NCBI RefSeq assembly: GCF_023343835.1
Contig: NC_064444.1
Coordinates: 12,327,719 to 12,391,718 of the forward strand
Length of the DNA stretch: 64,000 nucleotides
Source: Lagopus muta
Lineage: Eukaryota; Chordata; Aves; Galliformes; Phasianidae
Reading direction: 5' to 3'
Shown: positions 48,463 through 62,365 of the stretch, piece by piece
Layout: every line of letters begins with the position of its first letter
Numbering within the stretch: position 1 is the first letter of the stretch
Notes under the pieces: model-generated
Database searches by the model: none
Seen by the model: the letters and a program-made list of their open reading frames with translations, nothing else
What the model was told of the DNA's origin: nothing
Position numbers and translations under genes: made by a program

Positions 48463-48556
48463 AATACTGTTGAGTGCTTCTAAAAACATAGACAACAAGG
48501 ATGTTTCTGCAGCACGTTTTGAAGAATTGTATCCAGATGGCTTTAATGTAGACGGG
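48463..48556 (+). CDS. Candidate coding exon of unknown gene
   Basis: A pyrimidine-rich acceptor (TTTTTACTACTAG) and a donor (GACGG|GTAAAT) flank 94 bases open in one frame, which reads ILLSASKNIDNKDVS and then AARFEELYPDGFNVDG. The composition, with few Phe/Leu/Ile/Lys codon artefacts and a FEELYPDGF core, looks more protein-like than its AT-rich surroundings. I cannot name the protein and no partner exon with matching phase is proven. A 31-codon open stretch can also arise by chance. Confidence 0.25.
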
Positions 48557-48663
48557 TAAATATTAATATACTGACAAGGAGTCAATTTTCATTATACATA
48601 CATAGGAACCCAGTTTGCACTTGTACGTAACCATACATCCCCCTCACCCTTCTCCCTTGCCTC

Positions 48664-48689
48664 AAAAAAAAAAAAAAAAAAAAAAAAAA
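48664..48689. repeat. A26 run
   Basis: A homopolymer of 26 A followed by CAAACACAAAAAA-type sequence. It runs against the T-rich trend of this half of the window. Confidence 0.9.
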
Positions 48690-48807
48690 CAAACACAAAA
48701 AAAAAACAAACCTCAAGGATTTTCTAATTCTTTGAAGGCTATATGCTATGACCAAATGCAATCCCCAGATCTGTTTAGTACAGCAGCACATGGTAAGTGG
48801 AGGCTTA

Positions 48808-48840
48808 TTTTGGAAGAAGTTTTGGAAGAAGTTTTGGAAG
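48808..48840. repeat. Three copies of a 12-bp unit
   Basis: Nearly three tandem copies of TTTTGGAAGAAG. Confidence 0.85.
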
Positions 48841-51800
48841 GTCTGTGGGTAATACCTTTGAGTTATCAAGCACTGCTGTGTGTCAGTTCCTTAGGATATG
48901 CTTCATAAGAGTGCTTAAGTTCCCGATTAACTCAAATCAATCACCTAGGCAGGTTGAAACAGCAGTTATCAGAACCCGTTATCTAGAACTTCTGTTTACA
49001 GAAGCCATATCAGACAAATTCTAGGAGAACTCTCTTTATGAAGTTAGTTTTAAATCTCTTGTTACTAATGGACAGATTTAAAGTTCCTTTATTATAATAG
49101 ATTTCATAAGCAAGAAACTTCTTACATGTTAATGACTGTTCTAGCAACTTAAGCACCAGCTGCTATGACACAGAATTGCTTTGGACACTGGTTATTAAAA
49201 TAACTTAACCTTTTCTTCAGAGTTCTCTTTTGTTTTTGGAAAGCCAGAACCGTGTAACTTTCTATAGATGTACAAACTCCTTAATCTCTGGAAACTCTCA
49301 TAGGAAACAACTCTGAATCAAGAAAAAGGCAACTGTCAGAACTTTCCTTATTCTCACTGGACATTTGCACTCCAATTGTGTAGCACTTCATTCAGGTATT
49401 TTAATAGGTTGAGAGAAACTACATGGAGGACTTTGGAGCATCAGCTCAAATTTGCAGGGTGTTGGTGTTCATGCCAGAATCTCAGAGTTTGCTTTGTGTT
49501 ATTTGCTCTTTCGAGTCATGTTAATATTTTTTTTTCTGTCTTATCAGTAAAATGAAGCAGAAATAGAGAAATTATTTCCTGTGATAAAGCAAATACTGCA
49601 TACAATGTCAAACTTTATGAAGAAGTTCGATGTGAATTCAAAAGCTTGAATTAATTTCTGAATTTAATCAGTGTGTGAGACTTGTATTGATATATTATTG
49701 AAGATGACCTTAAATGCAGAAATGGTAAAGTAAATGTCAGTATTGTTGGCTTCTGTGAAGGTCTGTTAAATGTGTTTGGGGGTGTGCATTAATTCCAGTT
49801 AGAGATGTGACTATCCCAATGAATGTAAAGCATAAAAAAAGAGCAGTGCAGCAAAAGTCACATACCCTTTTCTTCAGATTTTCTCATGTGCCTGTAGGTA
49901 ATGTTGGCTGATATTCTGAGAACACCAAAAGTTGAGGAGGAAGTGCTCAATCATGTGATACCCAGGAAGTGACTGACTAATATACTTTGTCACAGATGAC
50001 AGATGTGTAACTGGATATGATTTTACATAAAAGCATATTTCCCCACTTAACCTAATTGCCTTACAAGCGGACAAGAAAATCCTGTTTACTCTCCTAGAGA
50101 GAGATTTCCTGTGATGTTTGAGGCAGTGATTCTGCTTGTGGTCCAGAAAAGAACCAAAAACCTGAAAATCTTACTGTTTGATTCATGAGATTCTTCCTAA
50201 ACACTATTAGTTTCTTAATTGGCAGCTCCAGTAACCATGGAGGTGGTTGGTGAATGTGGTGTCACCTTAGTTTCATTAAGACATTGTCAATAGCATGCTA
50301 ATAGGCTTATTATTTTGGGCATACTTGTTAGCTGATTGCAGCAGATTTCAGAGACCCATATCTGGAGGCAGACTACATGTGTATGCCTTCCTGAAGAAGG
50401 TGCATCATGCATCTTCCCAAGTACTACAATTCCTGGATAAAGCTGGATAAATCCTCTGTCAGGATTCTGTCAGTTCTGCCATCAAATTGATGGAATTGAG
50501 CTTCCAGTGAACCTACTGCGTCTCAGTGAAGCATCAAGGCTCAAATATTTCATATTCATGTCGTATTGTTATATACTTAATAATTCTAGAGTGTAAGGAC
50601 TCTTCAGGTATGCGGTTCTATTTCTTGATTTTGTCAGTTGTGTAGTGAAAGCAGGGAAGAGTGGTGTGAAACAGGAAAACTACAGATGCAGTTACAGATC
50701 TGATTGACAATATTGACATTTCAAATTTAAATGTTTGCATTGTGACTGGACTATTGTTTTGTGAGTCTCTGCTGAGTATTGCTACCTTGTGGATTTGTTG
50801 AGGAACTTGAAATAGCTCAGGACAATTGTTAGCACTGCTGGGGTTCATTTAAGTTAGTACCATTTCATGCAGGAAGATTCTGCTAGTCAAAAAGAAACAA
50901 CTTGGGTGGCTCCGACTTCATTAAAACTTGCCAAATGGTTTGAGTGTCACATCTAAATTTCAGTGCTAATGCTTTGCTAGGAACAACAGGGGGAGTAGGT
51001 TACCATTTGCCTGTAGCATGAAAACCTCCCTCTGCCAAACCATTGTTTTGTTATATTAAAAAACATGGTTCCTGCTGTGTCTTTTTATGCCAAATGTTCC
51101 CTGTGGTTGGGCATGCAGGCTGTAACTACCTTCTGACAATTGCATCAGAGCAAATGAACTGTGACACTGCTTGCCTGTTTTTAAATAAGCTCAATGTTGT
51201 CCATCTAATGAAGTGCTAAAGCATACTGTGCCTGTGGGAAATGCAGGCATTGCATGAAGAGTAGTTAGGAAGAAGTTTTGTTTTCAAACAAACAAAGCAA
51301 GTATGTGTTCTCAGTGTTGCCGTAAGCAGCTGCTGTTTAACTTGAGCAAATCCCAAGTTGCTGATTTTTAGTTAGAATGGATGGCACTGATAATTCTGAG
51401 GAATTATGTATTGACTGTGTTAAATTTGTTAACCATACTTAGGGAACACTTCTGGAAACGTTACCTTCTCATACAACGAGTTCCAAGCTTATGTTTCTTA
51501 GCTTTGCAACAGGAGTGTCTGGCTGTGCCATTATTAGTCTGACAGAAGGCTAAGGAGTGTGTGAAGGTTTGAAGGTACCGCAATTTGAAGTAAATGCACT
51601 TTGTTTTATTTACTGGTAACGCACTTGAGTGAATCCTAAACAATTACCTATTTTGTTCTCAGCAAATAAGTGTTGGACCTCTTGACAGATACTTGGATTT
51701 TGTCTGAAACTCTTCATTATTAAGTAAGAAATGTCAAAATGTGTCTAAATTCCACATAAAACTTTCCTTTCACTTCTGTTTAATATATGATTAACTTTCA

Positions 51801-54800
51801 TAGAGCTCATGTTCACTGAGCATGAACAGAAGCCTATGCATGGTGCAGTTATTTCAGTTTTAATTTGTTCATTGCATGTGAAATGATAGTCACTGAAAAA
51901 CTGGCAGGGATTAGTCCTGCAAAGCCAGTGCTTTATTCAGGTAGGTGCTATTTCTTATTGTTCTTCAAATGGCACAATCTATTGTGGAAAAAATCATAGC
52001 CCTCCAATTTTCCTGTGTTCTGATTTGAGGGAGATTGGTGCGTAGCCTAGGAAGTAAAATCAAATGTAGTTGGTGTTGGCGTTGCCATTGTTGGCTACAT
52101 GACAAGTCTTACAGATAGCTGATAAAGCATTTGTCAGTTTTCCACCTTGGTTTTTTGGCGTATGAAAGTGTGGCTTCCTCTGATTAAGGTATTTTTGCAA
52201 TAAAAACCATTTATACACACTTCAGACTTTTTATTGGATCTCATCTACCTGTATGGGAAAATCACAGCTTCTGAGACTTAAGCATTTTATCTTCTTCAGT
52301 TTATTCAGTGTTCTTTCCAGCTTGAACAACTTCAAAAGGTGCAAAAAGATTTCACTTTATATCTTACTATCTCACATATATAATATCTCACTTTAGTTAT
52401 TTTATTGTTCTAGTGTTGCCCAAAGAACAGTACAGAGTATGATCTGCCATGTGAGTTCATAATAAATCAAGTATTCTTGTTTATTTCTGTAACATCCCCT
52501 TCAGTGCCATCATAATGGAAAGAAAAATACCAAAGATTCCACTCAAAACAATTGTAAGAAGATGTAAATTTGTTTCATTTTTACATCTAAGTGACGGTGT
52601 TTATTGCAAGAGCTTTTTAAACTTTTTAATGCATCTTCCATGGCTTTTATAAATAGTTCTATCAGTGTAACTTTAAAGGGAGAAATCTCAAGAGGTAGAG
52701 AAGGTATTTAGAAGATGAAAGCTTAACTCACAGAATTCTTGTTTCAAACACTTTTAATAGTCAGACCCACAAATCTCACAGTAAATTCTCCTGTTAAAGA
52801 GTTAAAAAGTTAAATTAATACATTTTTGCACTTAGAAATAAGAATTGTTCTAGTCTGAAAGGGATGAAATTATGTTTTATGTTCTCAGCAATCTTGTAAA
52901 TTAACTTTCTCCTTTCAATTGCAAAGGAATTGGTGTGTTTTGTTTTGTTTTACTGCCTGTATAAAGACACATGCATAGCATTATTTTATTTGCTACAGGC
53001 ATGTTTGAATTATAATATTCAGGCCAAAATGTAATAGTGTGAGTGCCAGTAGTGCTAGCACAATGGGTTTATAACTGAACATTCTGAGAAAGGCTAAGAT
53101 GAGGAAAGGGAACACAATAGAGAAAGTAATTGCTAAACAATTCCAAGAGATACAAAGCTGAGGAAGAAAAAATAAAGCAGTACAAGCAAAAAATACAAGT
53201 AATAATAAATTTTGATTTGGAATCTGTATGAGACTTATTGACACTTGATGTCAAGCATTTCAGTGAAAGGATAAAAAAAACCTTGTGCAAAAAAAAAAAA
53301 GAAAAATTGCTGCTGTTACTTTGAGTGTTAGGGAAAAGAGCTCTGTAGGTAATGGTAGTTGTCAATTTTAAATCCTGCTAGGTCTTTAAGTAATGTTCTG
53401 TTATTTCACTAAGAAACGAGTTCTCCATTTCTGACCATGCTACTTTAATTCCTATGAGGACCTTGGAAGTGTCAGTTTTGAGTGGCTGGAAGTTGGGACT
53501 GACTTTCTATTGGTAAACAGTAATGCTGCTTGGGTATTTTCCATAAGTATTTGCTGCAGTGACAATTCTGGCTGAGTGATGTATTTTCTTAATTTCAGGT
53601 CATCTGACTTCAATTAACAGAATAATAGCTGTTAACAATTTCAAGCTTTCCTTGAAAAGAAAAGTTTGGATTTCAGTTACCACATATTAGCTGAGAATGA
53701 GAAACAAGGCTATCAAATACTACTGTTCTAGTAAAATTTATTATTGAATTACTGCATCAGTTAAAAAAAAAATAATTTAGCTAGAGATTTGGCAATAATA
53801 GAATAATGTGCATCCTTTGGAGAGATTTGATCTATTGTTGTAGGAATAAATGAATATGAATGTGATCCAGTAATACTCTAAAGTTCCAGTGCTTTTTTTC
53901 AAATTCTATTTTCCGAGGTGAAAATAAGCATCTTCTCTGCAAGAAGTTGCAGTATTCCAAGTGAACTATTTAGGATAATTAGGAGTCCTTAGTAAAAGTG
54001 GCAGCCTATGTAGATGAAAAGCATATTCATATTAAATTAAAGCCAGTAAGTCTTTACAGCTTTTTCTAGGAGACTGCTTTTTCCCAGGTTGTGGCTTTTT
54101 GGTTAAGCCTGATCTGGAACCTGTTTTAAGGAGAGAGTTAAGCCACTTCTTTGTTCTACTTGTTCTGGAACAGCTTCACACCAGTCCAGCTACTGAAGGA
54201 TGAAGATTTTCCATGGAGATTAGTGATTCCAGGTGGCTGTTGCAGATACTGTAAATTTCTATAGCTGCAGGTTAGTCCAGCTACACTTGCAAGCAAATTG
54301 CAGAAGGAGCATTAGTTGTACAGCTGCACTGATTGTGGACCTCCTAGGGAGTGCTGCGATCGTCTACATCCTGGAGAAACATGTGGTGTGTTTTTCTGTT
54401 GTTCTGTGCCTTTGTTTTTCTTTATTGTATGGTTTTGTTGTGATTATAAATCATGAAGCCAGTACAGTGCAGTGAGTTTACTTAACGTAGTGTTTCAAAT
54501 ATTTTTCAGTGTTACTGTACTTTAAAGTTACAAAGTAACATCAGGAAAAAAAATAGAAACATTTTCTCTCCCATCTTGAGATGGTATCAATCACCATGCC
54601 TCAAACAGAAACAGGAGAAGCATTCAGCGATGTTCATGCAGGCTTTCAGCGTATATCTTTATTTGGTGGTCAAGATGTTAACGTCTTGAAGAAAAATAAT
54701 TGGTATGGATGATAGTTGTTTTTAACAGTGCACTGCATAGGCAAAGCTCAATGCATTTGACACAATTTTCCACAGAAGAAGAAAATGAATTTGACTATTT

Positions 54801-57800
54801 GTATTCTAGCTGAAGCTTACAGTATTTTCAAAAGCCAACCAGTTGTTTTAGAGGCAGGGAGGGAGGGCATGGTGAGTTCATTCTTTTCACACACTGTGAT
54901 CTAACTGATTTATTTTGGTTTGTAACACTGCTTACAAATGCATATTCATTTTCTCCTATGATTTTCCCTGTCAGATTTGCAAGTGGAAGTTCTGTTGTTG
55001 TTCTGTTATCTCATACACTGAGATAGGAGATAGTGTAGGAACTCTAATGAGTTTACAAGCAACTGTTGTGCTTTGCAGTGTAGACAATGAACTTTAGTAC
55101 AGTTGAGATATTTTTGCTTCATCAAGCTTTAAAAAACATAATCTTACGAGTGTTATCTTCCAATAGTTCATAATCCTGGAAGTATCATAGGGGACTTGCA
55201 TGGTCATGTTTCTGAAAGATGCCTAAGCAAGCTGTTCTTGGGCAATCCAGCGGTGAAGAGGAAGGAGGGATCTTTGAACAAATAATTTGGTGAATGCCTT
55301 GAAGATAATGTTGCCCAGGATCTCAGCCACTGGAGTCTCACCATCTGCTTTATGAAGGAATGTTCTTTTAGCAGTTAGTTCATATTGCTACTTTTTTTTA
55401 TCAAGATCATAGGGATTTAAGTAAACAGTGCTGTTTCTTACCAAGATGCATCCTCAGAACCTGTTGTTTTTTCTCTTATCTTTCTTACTTCCACGGCTCC
55501 AGACACTTGTAGTGCATGTGTCCAACTCAACAGCTGTACCATCTCCAACACTGCTACTGATTCGCTACTTTTTATTTGATACTCCTCAAAATCATAGTTC
55601 TTGCAAATATAACTCTTGTTCTTTTGCAGTCTATTTTACAGATTTCTTTCCTATTTTTTTCTGTATTTTCTGAGTTTTCTCTGCTAGTCTCTCACCACAT
55701 TCTTCTTTGTCTGTGTCTATCATTTTCCAGCTGTATTGTGAAAGGAAAGGAAGATGTAAACCTTTATAAACCTCTGTATCATATTCTAAATGTCTAGGCT
55801 GAAAATTTATGCTGTAGAACATTGATGCAGGGAAGTCCTTAGAATTTGAACTTATGCATTTTGGATCTTGGCTTTATCACAAAGAAGCTCTGTTCTACTT
55901 GTCTGTAGAGTATTTACTGATTACCTAGTGCTGGAGAATAGAGTATGGAAAGAGATGTCTCATTATTTCATAAGGCTCCTTTGAAAATGAAGCACTGTGT
56001 AGTGGAATGCTTGTTTTCTCAAACTAGATTCTACCAAATATCTTAGCAGTAAGGAGAGCTTTGCCTTCCAATAATCCCGTAAGCAGAATCCTGACTTAAT
56101 ATGGCTTGTTATATAGGCTAAGGGAAAGAGATAAAAGAATAAATTGTTAAGATCAAGAGATCTTGCTTGACTATTTGTAATATCAACACACTTAAGTTTG
56201 AAATACAGCTCCCTAGTAGTATTCTAATGTTTTCCACTTTCTGTAGGATTTCAAAGCTGAATGTTTAGATTAGATCCAAAAACATACAGAGCTGTGCATT
56301 AGGTGACTTTTCTGCCAGTAGGGATGATTGGTGAGGATAGTGTAGGCAGATTTGAACTATCTTTGTGAGACTGAAAACAGTAACCAAGCCATTCTATAGG
56401 CAACAGTGATGTGGGTTTGTATTGTTTGAAACTATCCTCAGGCTATTCCTTATTGCACCTTCTTAATAGAAAAAGGGAGATTGGGGAATCAGCTCCTCTA
56501 AATTGTTTGCCTTTTTATGGTTTCTACCTTTTCCAGATGATCCTCCTGCTGCTGCCTGAAGGTAGGCAGGTTCCTGAGATATGTAACAACTTTACAGAGG
56601 TCAAACGATTTCAAAACCAAATAATTTTAACAAGAGAGCTAGCTCATAATATGTAATTTGATTTGAACTGAGGTCAACATTCTTGGGTGCAGAATTGACC
56701 CTTCCTTTCAGGGTTGGCCAGTATATTTTGAGTTATGTCATCACATCATTAATTCATCTGAAATGCGTTGTGCTTTAGTGAGACAAGTGATCGTAAGAAT
56801 TCATCTTGTAATAGTGTGCAGTGCATAGAGATTCTCTGATCTTACTTCTTGAATAAGGGCCAAGTATTTGTGTAAGTATTGCTCCTTGAAGTTAAACTGC
56901 TGAGAATCTGGATTTTATATATATATTTTTTTTTACCTAAGGGTGATGAACATGGGTTCTATATATGTGCTTGTATGCTTATCAAGGAAGAGTCTGAAAA
57001 TAACCTTTCTCCCTCTTTGCCTGACCTTTTTGTTTTGCCAGTGAAGTGCAAGTTTTTTTTAATTATAATTTTTTTAATTCCATGGAACATAAAAAATAGT
57101 ATTTGTGATTGCCAGGTGTAGAAACACCTAATTTGTTAGGTTATTAAATAGGAAGGCTTTATCTTAAGATGTAACTTCTGGTCTGAGCCACCTAGGATGA
57201 GATGGAATGCCTTGCCTTATGGCTGTCACTAGTATTACTATTTAAAACAAAACCCCAAGACCAAAACAGAATGAAAAAAGAACAGAAAAAGACTTCTGCC
57301 TTTTCCTTACTTTTTTCTGTACTCATGATTGTTTGTAGGCACTGGGAAATATGGATAAACAAGGTGAGAACTGAGTTACAATCTGTAGTTGTAGATGACT
57401 TTCTGCAGTTATTCTGGCTGTTGGTTGTTACTTTTTCTTCATCACGTTCTTTCATTTAAAAGTAGAAAAAGAACAATAAAAAGGAAACCCTTAAAACCTA
57501 TTAAAATAAATAAAAATCTCTCATAAACCTCCCATTGCAGTAGATGGTGAATGGGAAGAAAAAATTACTGTTGAGCACAAGACAAGTCATGGGAATGGAT
57601 GAGGTTTTTCTTGGCTTTCATGACAAAAGCTCTAGACCACATCTGTGGACATTATTTTGTTGTTTTGGATGAGGATCCTGAAAGCAGGTACGTGGCTTTG
57701 TCAAACACTCAGGGTAGAATGAACTCCTTCAAATAAAGGAAGTATGAAGTTTTGGAGGTGGAACACAAGAAATACATAAGGAGGCTGTCTTTCTGGAGTT

Positions 57801-58660
57801 CTGAGATTAAATGTCAAAATCCACATCATGTGCTTTGGTGAAGGAGCCAGGACATTAAGGGTTTTTTCCTAGCAGGACTTTGACATGCTCATTTTGTTTT
57901 TATTCATTTGCTCCTAAATAAACTTAAATCTGCGTGGATACAAGAAAATAACAGATCTCTCAGAGGACTCCTTTACAGACTGAATGCTGAGGCTAGGAAA
58001 GGCAAGCACTTGAAGGCGTCCCAGGCATCTCTTTCCAGTTTTCTTCTCCAAATAGCGTGGAGCTGTGGAGCTGCCATTTGAACATAATGAATAGGGGTAA
58101 ATCAAGTAATAGAGCTGTCTGCATCCACAGCCATATGGTTCTTATTCCCACAGGCTTGGCAACATCAATCAAATGTGAGTTAGAGAGACACGTTATACCT
58201 CTGTTGCATATCAGATAGATATTCAGGCATTACTAAATGTAAGTTGGTTTTAGAAGCTTGAAATGAGACAAAAGCATGGTAACAATGTAACTAGAAATTA
58301 TTTGCTGTCCTTGATTAAGTGTATGTAACACAACCTGCCTCAGCTTCTCTCGCAGTACAAGTCAAAGGTTTGATTCTGGGGTGACTGAAAAAAAAAAAAA
58401 GGTATCAATAGGCAAATTAGCTGGAAAGAGATTCATAGTCTTCTAGCTTATGTTCTCATGCATATCTGGTGGACAAAGCTATCTTAGAAGAAATTTATCT
58501 GACCACTGAATCGTTTTCCTTTTGGAAGGTTGTGCAGAGGAAGTATAGGTGTGTAATGCTGCTGCTTCTACCTTACTCAAGAATGGCAGTCAGTATTTAG
58601 GTGACAGTGTGATGCAGCTGCCCTCGTTATACTGAAATACTTAAATCTTGTCTGTGGGTG

Positions 58661-58683
58661 TTTTTTTTTTTTTTTTTTTTTTT
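58661..58683. repeat. T23 run
   Basis: A homopolymer of 23 T. Confidence 0.9.
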
Positions 58684-58889
58684 AGGAGATTAAAAACAGG
58701 TAGTTCATAATCTGAAAACATGTATAGGGCTTTTCCTGTATTTAACTATGACTTCCTGATGTAAAACTGTGTCTCTGCTACCAGATTACTGCTGTATTAG
58801 ATTCAATAAAATGGGAATTCAGTTTACCAGCAGTTGCAAATTGTACTGATATATGTGAAATGTTTTAGTGAAAGGTCACCTGAATTTTG

Positions 58890-59045
58890 TCTCCGAGCAC
58901 CACATCTAAGTGGATTTTAAACACAATCAGGGGTGGTGACTCAACCACCTCCCTGGGGAGAAGTTTTTCTTGATATCCAACCTAAACTTGAGTCTATGAG
59001 CATTAGAGGTTTGTGCTCCCCCAGTCATTCATTCTGGGAGGCTCC
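58890..59045 (-). mobile_element. CR1 LINE fragment, antisense
   Basis: The + strand shows the reverse of the CR1 end region: GGTGGTGACTCAACCACCTC, CCTGGGGAG, then TTTTTCTTGATATCCAACCT. The 3' terminal tail and most of the element are missing. Confidence 0.75.
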
Positions 59046-61689
59046 AAACTGGCAAAATAAAAATTTTTGGTGGCCTAGCTAAGATTTGGGTACCAGTTTG
59101 CCTGTTTTTGTTGTTGCTTAGTCTTTAGTCAGGTATCACACATGCTAGCTTCAAAGCTAGCCCCAAAACTGATATTTTATCATCTGCTACATAGATGTGG
59201 AATTACTATACCTACAATGTTGGGGTAGAATTTAGCTCCCAGTCATAGTTTGTCCATAGTTTGTTTGTTTGTCCAGCTTTATAAAAAGGACGAGTCTCCA
59301 TTTTGTGTGTTTCAAGTGAATAATTTTTATTTTCTATAATGCGCTCTGCTTAATTCTCTGTAGTAGTAAGAAGGGTATTGTATGCAGTTTCTATGCAAAA
59401 AGACTTAGTGTCCTCATTTAATATTCCTCCTCTTGCTGTTATTTGTCCTTGCTCTTGGTTTTTGGCTGTTTACAATCTGACACTTTCTTCTGCTCCCAAA
59501 ATGTAGTCTTAAAATAAACTAGTGACATGCAAAGGTCTCTTGGAGCCAAAAATGTATATACTTTTAGACATGGTAACAGCAGACAAAGTTGCTAAATTTA
59601 CATCTTTGTTCTCCTGGAATGGTTAAAAAGTAGGGTTGCATTTAGATAACGTATAAAATATTTGCATTTCAATTCCCATGAAAAATGCAAGGGAAGGTTA
59701 TAGCTAGTAAGAAAATACTGGTATAATATATAAATAAGTAGTTTGGGTGCTAATATGTTAGGTGATTTATTTATTGGTGTGTTCTTTGTTTTATCTGTTT
59801 GTTTTACTGTTGATTCGGTTTAGGTCATAACATTATTTCTTGATTTCTTGCAGGTGCAATTCCTTTCTCAGTGCCCAGTCCCACAAAGTATCGCTTCAGT
59901 CAAGGTCTGTGTTATTCAATTTTGTACAAATTACAGTAGATTTTGGGCAAGTAGCCATGAGTTATGATCTGAATTCAGAGTGTTATTACCCAAATACTAA
60001 TGGAAAATTTCACATGATGTATTCTGTTTTCCTACACAGTAAATGTAAATTTACAAGGTAAATTCATAGCAAAATGAAATCTGAGCCCTAAGGAATATTT
60101 ACTCTGAATGCAGAATGCTTATCTACTAGTTAGTTCAGATAAATGTTACATCTATACTGATATATGTGATATATACGTCTAGCTCTGTCAGTGAATATGT
60201 GACTTTATGTACTTATGATTACAGATGTATGTGTATGTATGTATGTTCACACCACTGCATCTCCATTTGGGTTTCAGATTAGGTTATGGGCAGTAATTCA
60301 AAACTGCAGTGGTTGAACTTTGTTCTCTAAACAAACAAAAGACTCCTGAACCCAGGAAAGCATGGAGATAGGATATTACAAGCATTCATAAATAAAATGG
60401 CTTGTTCCTGTTTTTTTGGTTTTTTTTAACCTATTTTACCTTTTATAAAGTATATTTGCATTTTATTTATGAAGAAGTAAATGCTTTCTCTGAGGTGATT
60501 ATTGAGACAGCTGGTATTGCTCCCAGTGCCAAATCCAGAGCTTGCTTTTCAGACTGGAATGCTGATAATTGCATGCGAGGAAACCCCAACCCTCTTTTTT
60601 AAATTGTTGACTGTGGAGCTTAATGTCATTTTGAGTTGAAGGTTAGGCTTTTTTTTACCCCAGAACTAATTGTTACATTACTTCCTCTTTGCTTCCTCTT
60701 TGTCAATTATTTAATGTCTTCTTTTTTTCTGTAGGCTTCTTAAATCTTCTGATTAAACCAGGAAATGATTCTTTTTATATACTGAAGTCAATCAAGGAAC
60801 AATTTGTGATGAGAAAATGAAAAAGCTGGAATCATGTTGTTAGGACTTCATTGAATTTATATAAAAAAAACTCTTGCTAACTCCATTTTAAACTACCTCA
60901 GTAGTTAAATAATTCCAGAAACTTGATCAAGAAAATTATTTTGTAAAAATAATCTCAGTGCTTAAAATGTTAAGACCCTTAAAATCTGAGAATTCAGTGT
61001 AAAGATGAAGGGCTTCGATATATTTTTACTTGCTGTAATGTAAATGAGGAAAAAATTAGGAACAAAATCAAGTTTTATGCTGCCATTCTTAATAGCTCAT
61101 AAAAGATCTGTGACATCTCAGACTTGAATATATGAAGAGTTTCATTTTTTTTTTTTTGTCTAGACCTGGGTGAACTAGTCTAGAAATAATAAAATAAAGC
61201 AACAAAGAAATTGCACACAAAAAAGAAATACCCGAGTTGTTTTGCAAAGAGAAGAGCAGAGTAGAAAATTAAATACTTCAGCCATAGGTTTTTTGCCTTG
61301 CAGTGGTCACTGAGTTCTTTTTCATGGTTCTGAGTGTTCTGTTTCCTCTAACCAGAGCAACATCTAGTGGCTGGAAGATACCCAGCTCTGAAAATAGAGC
61401 AAAGTCCTGGTGTTTGGAGGGCAGGAGGCAGAGAGAGAGGCTTTCTGATCAAGCATGGAATAATTCCATAATGATGGCTGTAGGACTGCTATAATTCAGT
61501 TAAATGCTACAGTACATAATATTTTCTGCTGAATGATCTTATGTGTATTTGATTGCAAACTCCAGAGGAAGTCTTAAGCTCAATATCTCAGCATCTGAAG
61601 AAACACAATATGCAGCTTGATATGAGTAATATTAGAAATCAAGATATAAAGTTGCATGTGATATGATACTGTGGATTTTTGTAGGGCAG
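59046..61689. other. Unassigned sequence
   Basis: AT-rich DNA with a short TATG repeat at 60226-60246 and a T run near 61147-61158. Nothing else was recognised besides the weak 51-bp candidate. Confidence 0.4.
59854..59904 (+). other. Weak candidate exon, 51 bp
   Basis: The acceptor TTGATTTCTTGCAG and donor CAAG|GTCTGT bound 51 bases open in all three frames (for example AIPFSVPSPTKYRFSQ). The length and open frames are suggestive only. Confidence 0.12.
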
Positions 61690-62365
61690 GTTTTGGCCCA
61701 TGGAGGTACGGTTGACAGTTCCTTGAGAGGCAGTTCTAAGGGGCAGAGGGTCCAGAAGGGTTGAGCACTATTACAGAATAAGATGTAGGCACAGAAACAC
61801 ACTGTCCCTGTGTGCTGAGAGATGAGCCAGTGCAGAGAGCCCATCCTGGCTGAACGGAGTTTTTTCTGCAACTCTGGAAGAAAAAGAGTTTATGACCTTT
61901 CGAAGAAGGACAAAGATGTCCTGTGGCTAAGCAGGGAGGCAGGAAGCAGAATGAGGCCAGGAGAAGTGGTTAGCAACCTACCAATTATTCACCTGTACAC
62001 CCACAGATCTGTTGGACTAGGTGGGATCTATCCAGGAGTTGTGGCAATGCTTTCCAAGCTGCTCAGAGTAATTTTTCAGCAGTCCTGGCTATCTGGGAGG
62101 TCCCATTTGACTGGAGGCTGGCAAACGTGATAATGCTCAAACAGGAAGGGTGGGAAGGAGGAGCACTGGAGTTACAGACCTGTCAGTCTGGCCTTAGGGC
62201 CAGGGAAGGTCTAGCAGCGGATCAGGTTAAGCCATCACATGGCATGCATGGCAGAAGTGGGTGCTCAGATCCAGTCAGCATGGAAATAAGAAAAGCAGGT
62301 CCTGCCTGACAAACCTGATCTTCTCTGGTGAGATGACCAGGTTCATGGACTGGGTCTGAAGTTTT
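61690..62365 (+). mobile_element. CR1 LINE fragment (endonuclease-RT linker and early RT), truncated at both ends
   Basis: The sequence AGTTCCTTGAGAGGCAGTTC, the AGAAAAAGAGTTTATGACCT block (RVYDLSKK), the LSRSCGN and VPFDWRLANVIMLKQEG stretches (CR1 VPxDWKLANV) and RSGCSDPVS/AGPA near 62270-62300 follow CR1 order. The RT core and 3' UTR are absent, which is unusual because CR1 copies normally keep their 3' end. Many frameshifts indicate an old copy broken by deletion. Ends are approximate. Confidence 0.8.

Larger units (their letters stand above)
48557..58889. other. Unassigned, T/G-rich + strand
   Basis: There are no recognised exons or RNA genes. Simple runs include A13 at 58388-58400 and T23 at 58661-58683. 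Open frames here are short and low in complexity. The skew is consistent with intron of a + strand transcript. Confidence 0.4.

Noticed and set aside
61822-62309. Open frames of 102 and 60 codons
   Set aside because: They are part of a CR1 fragment, in the order of the CR1 linker and RT region.
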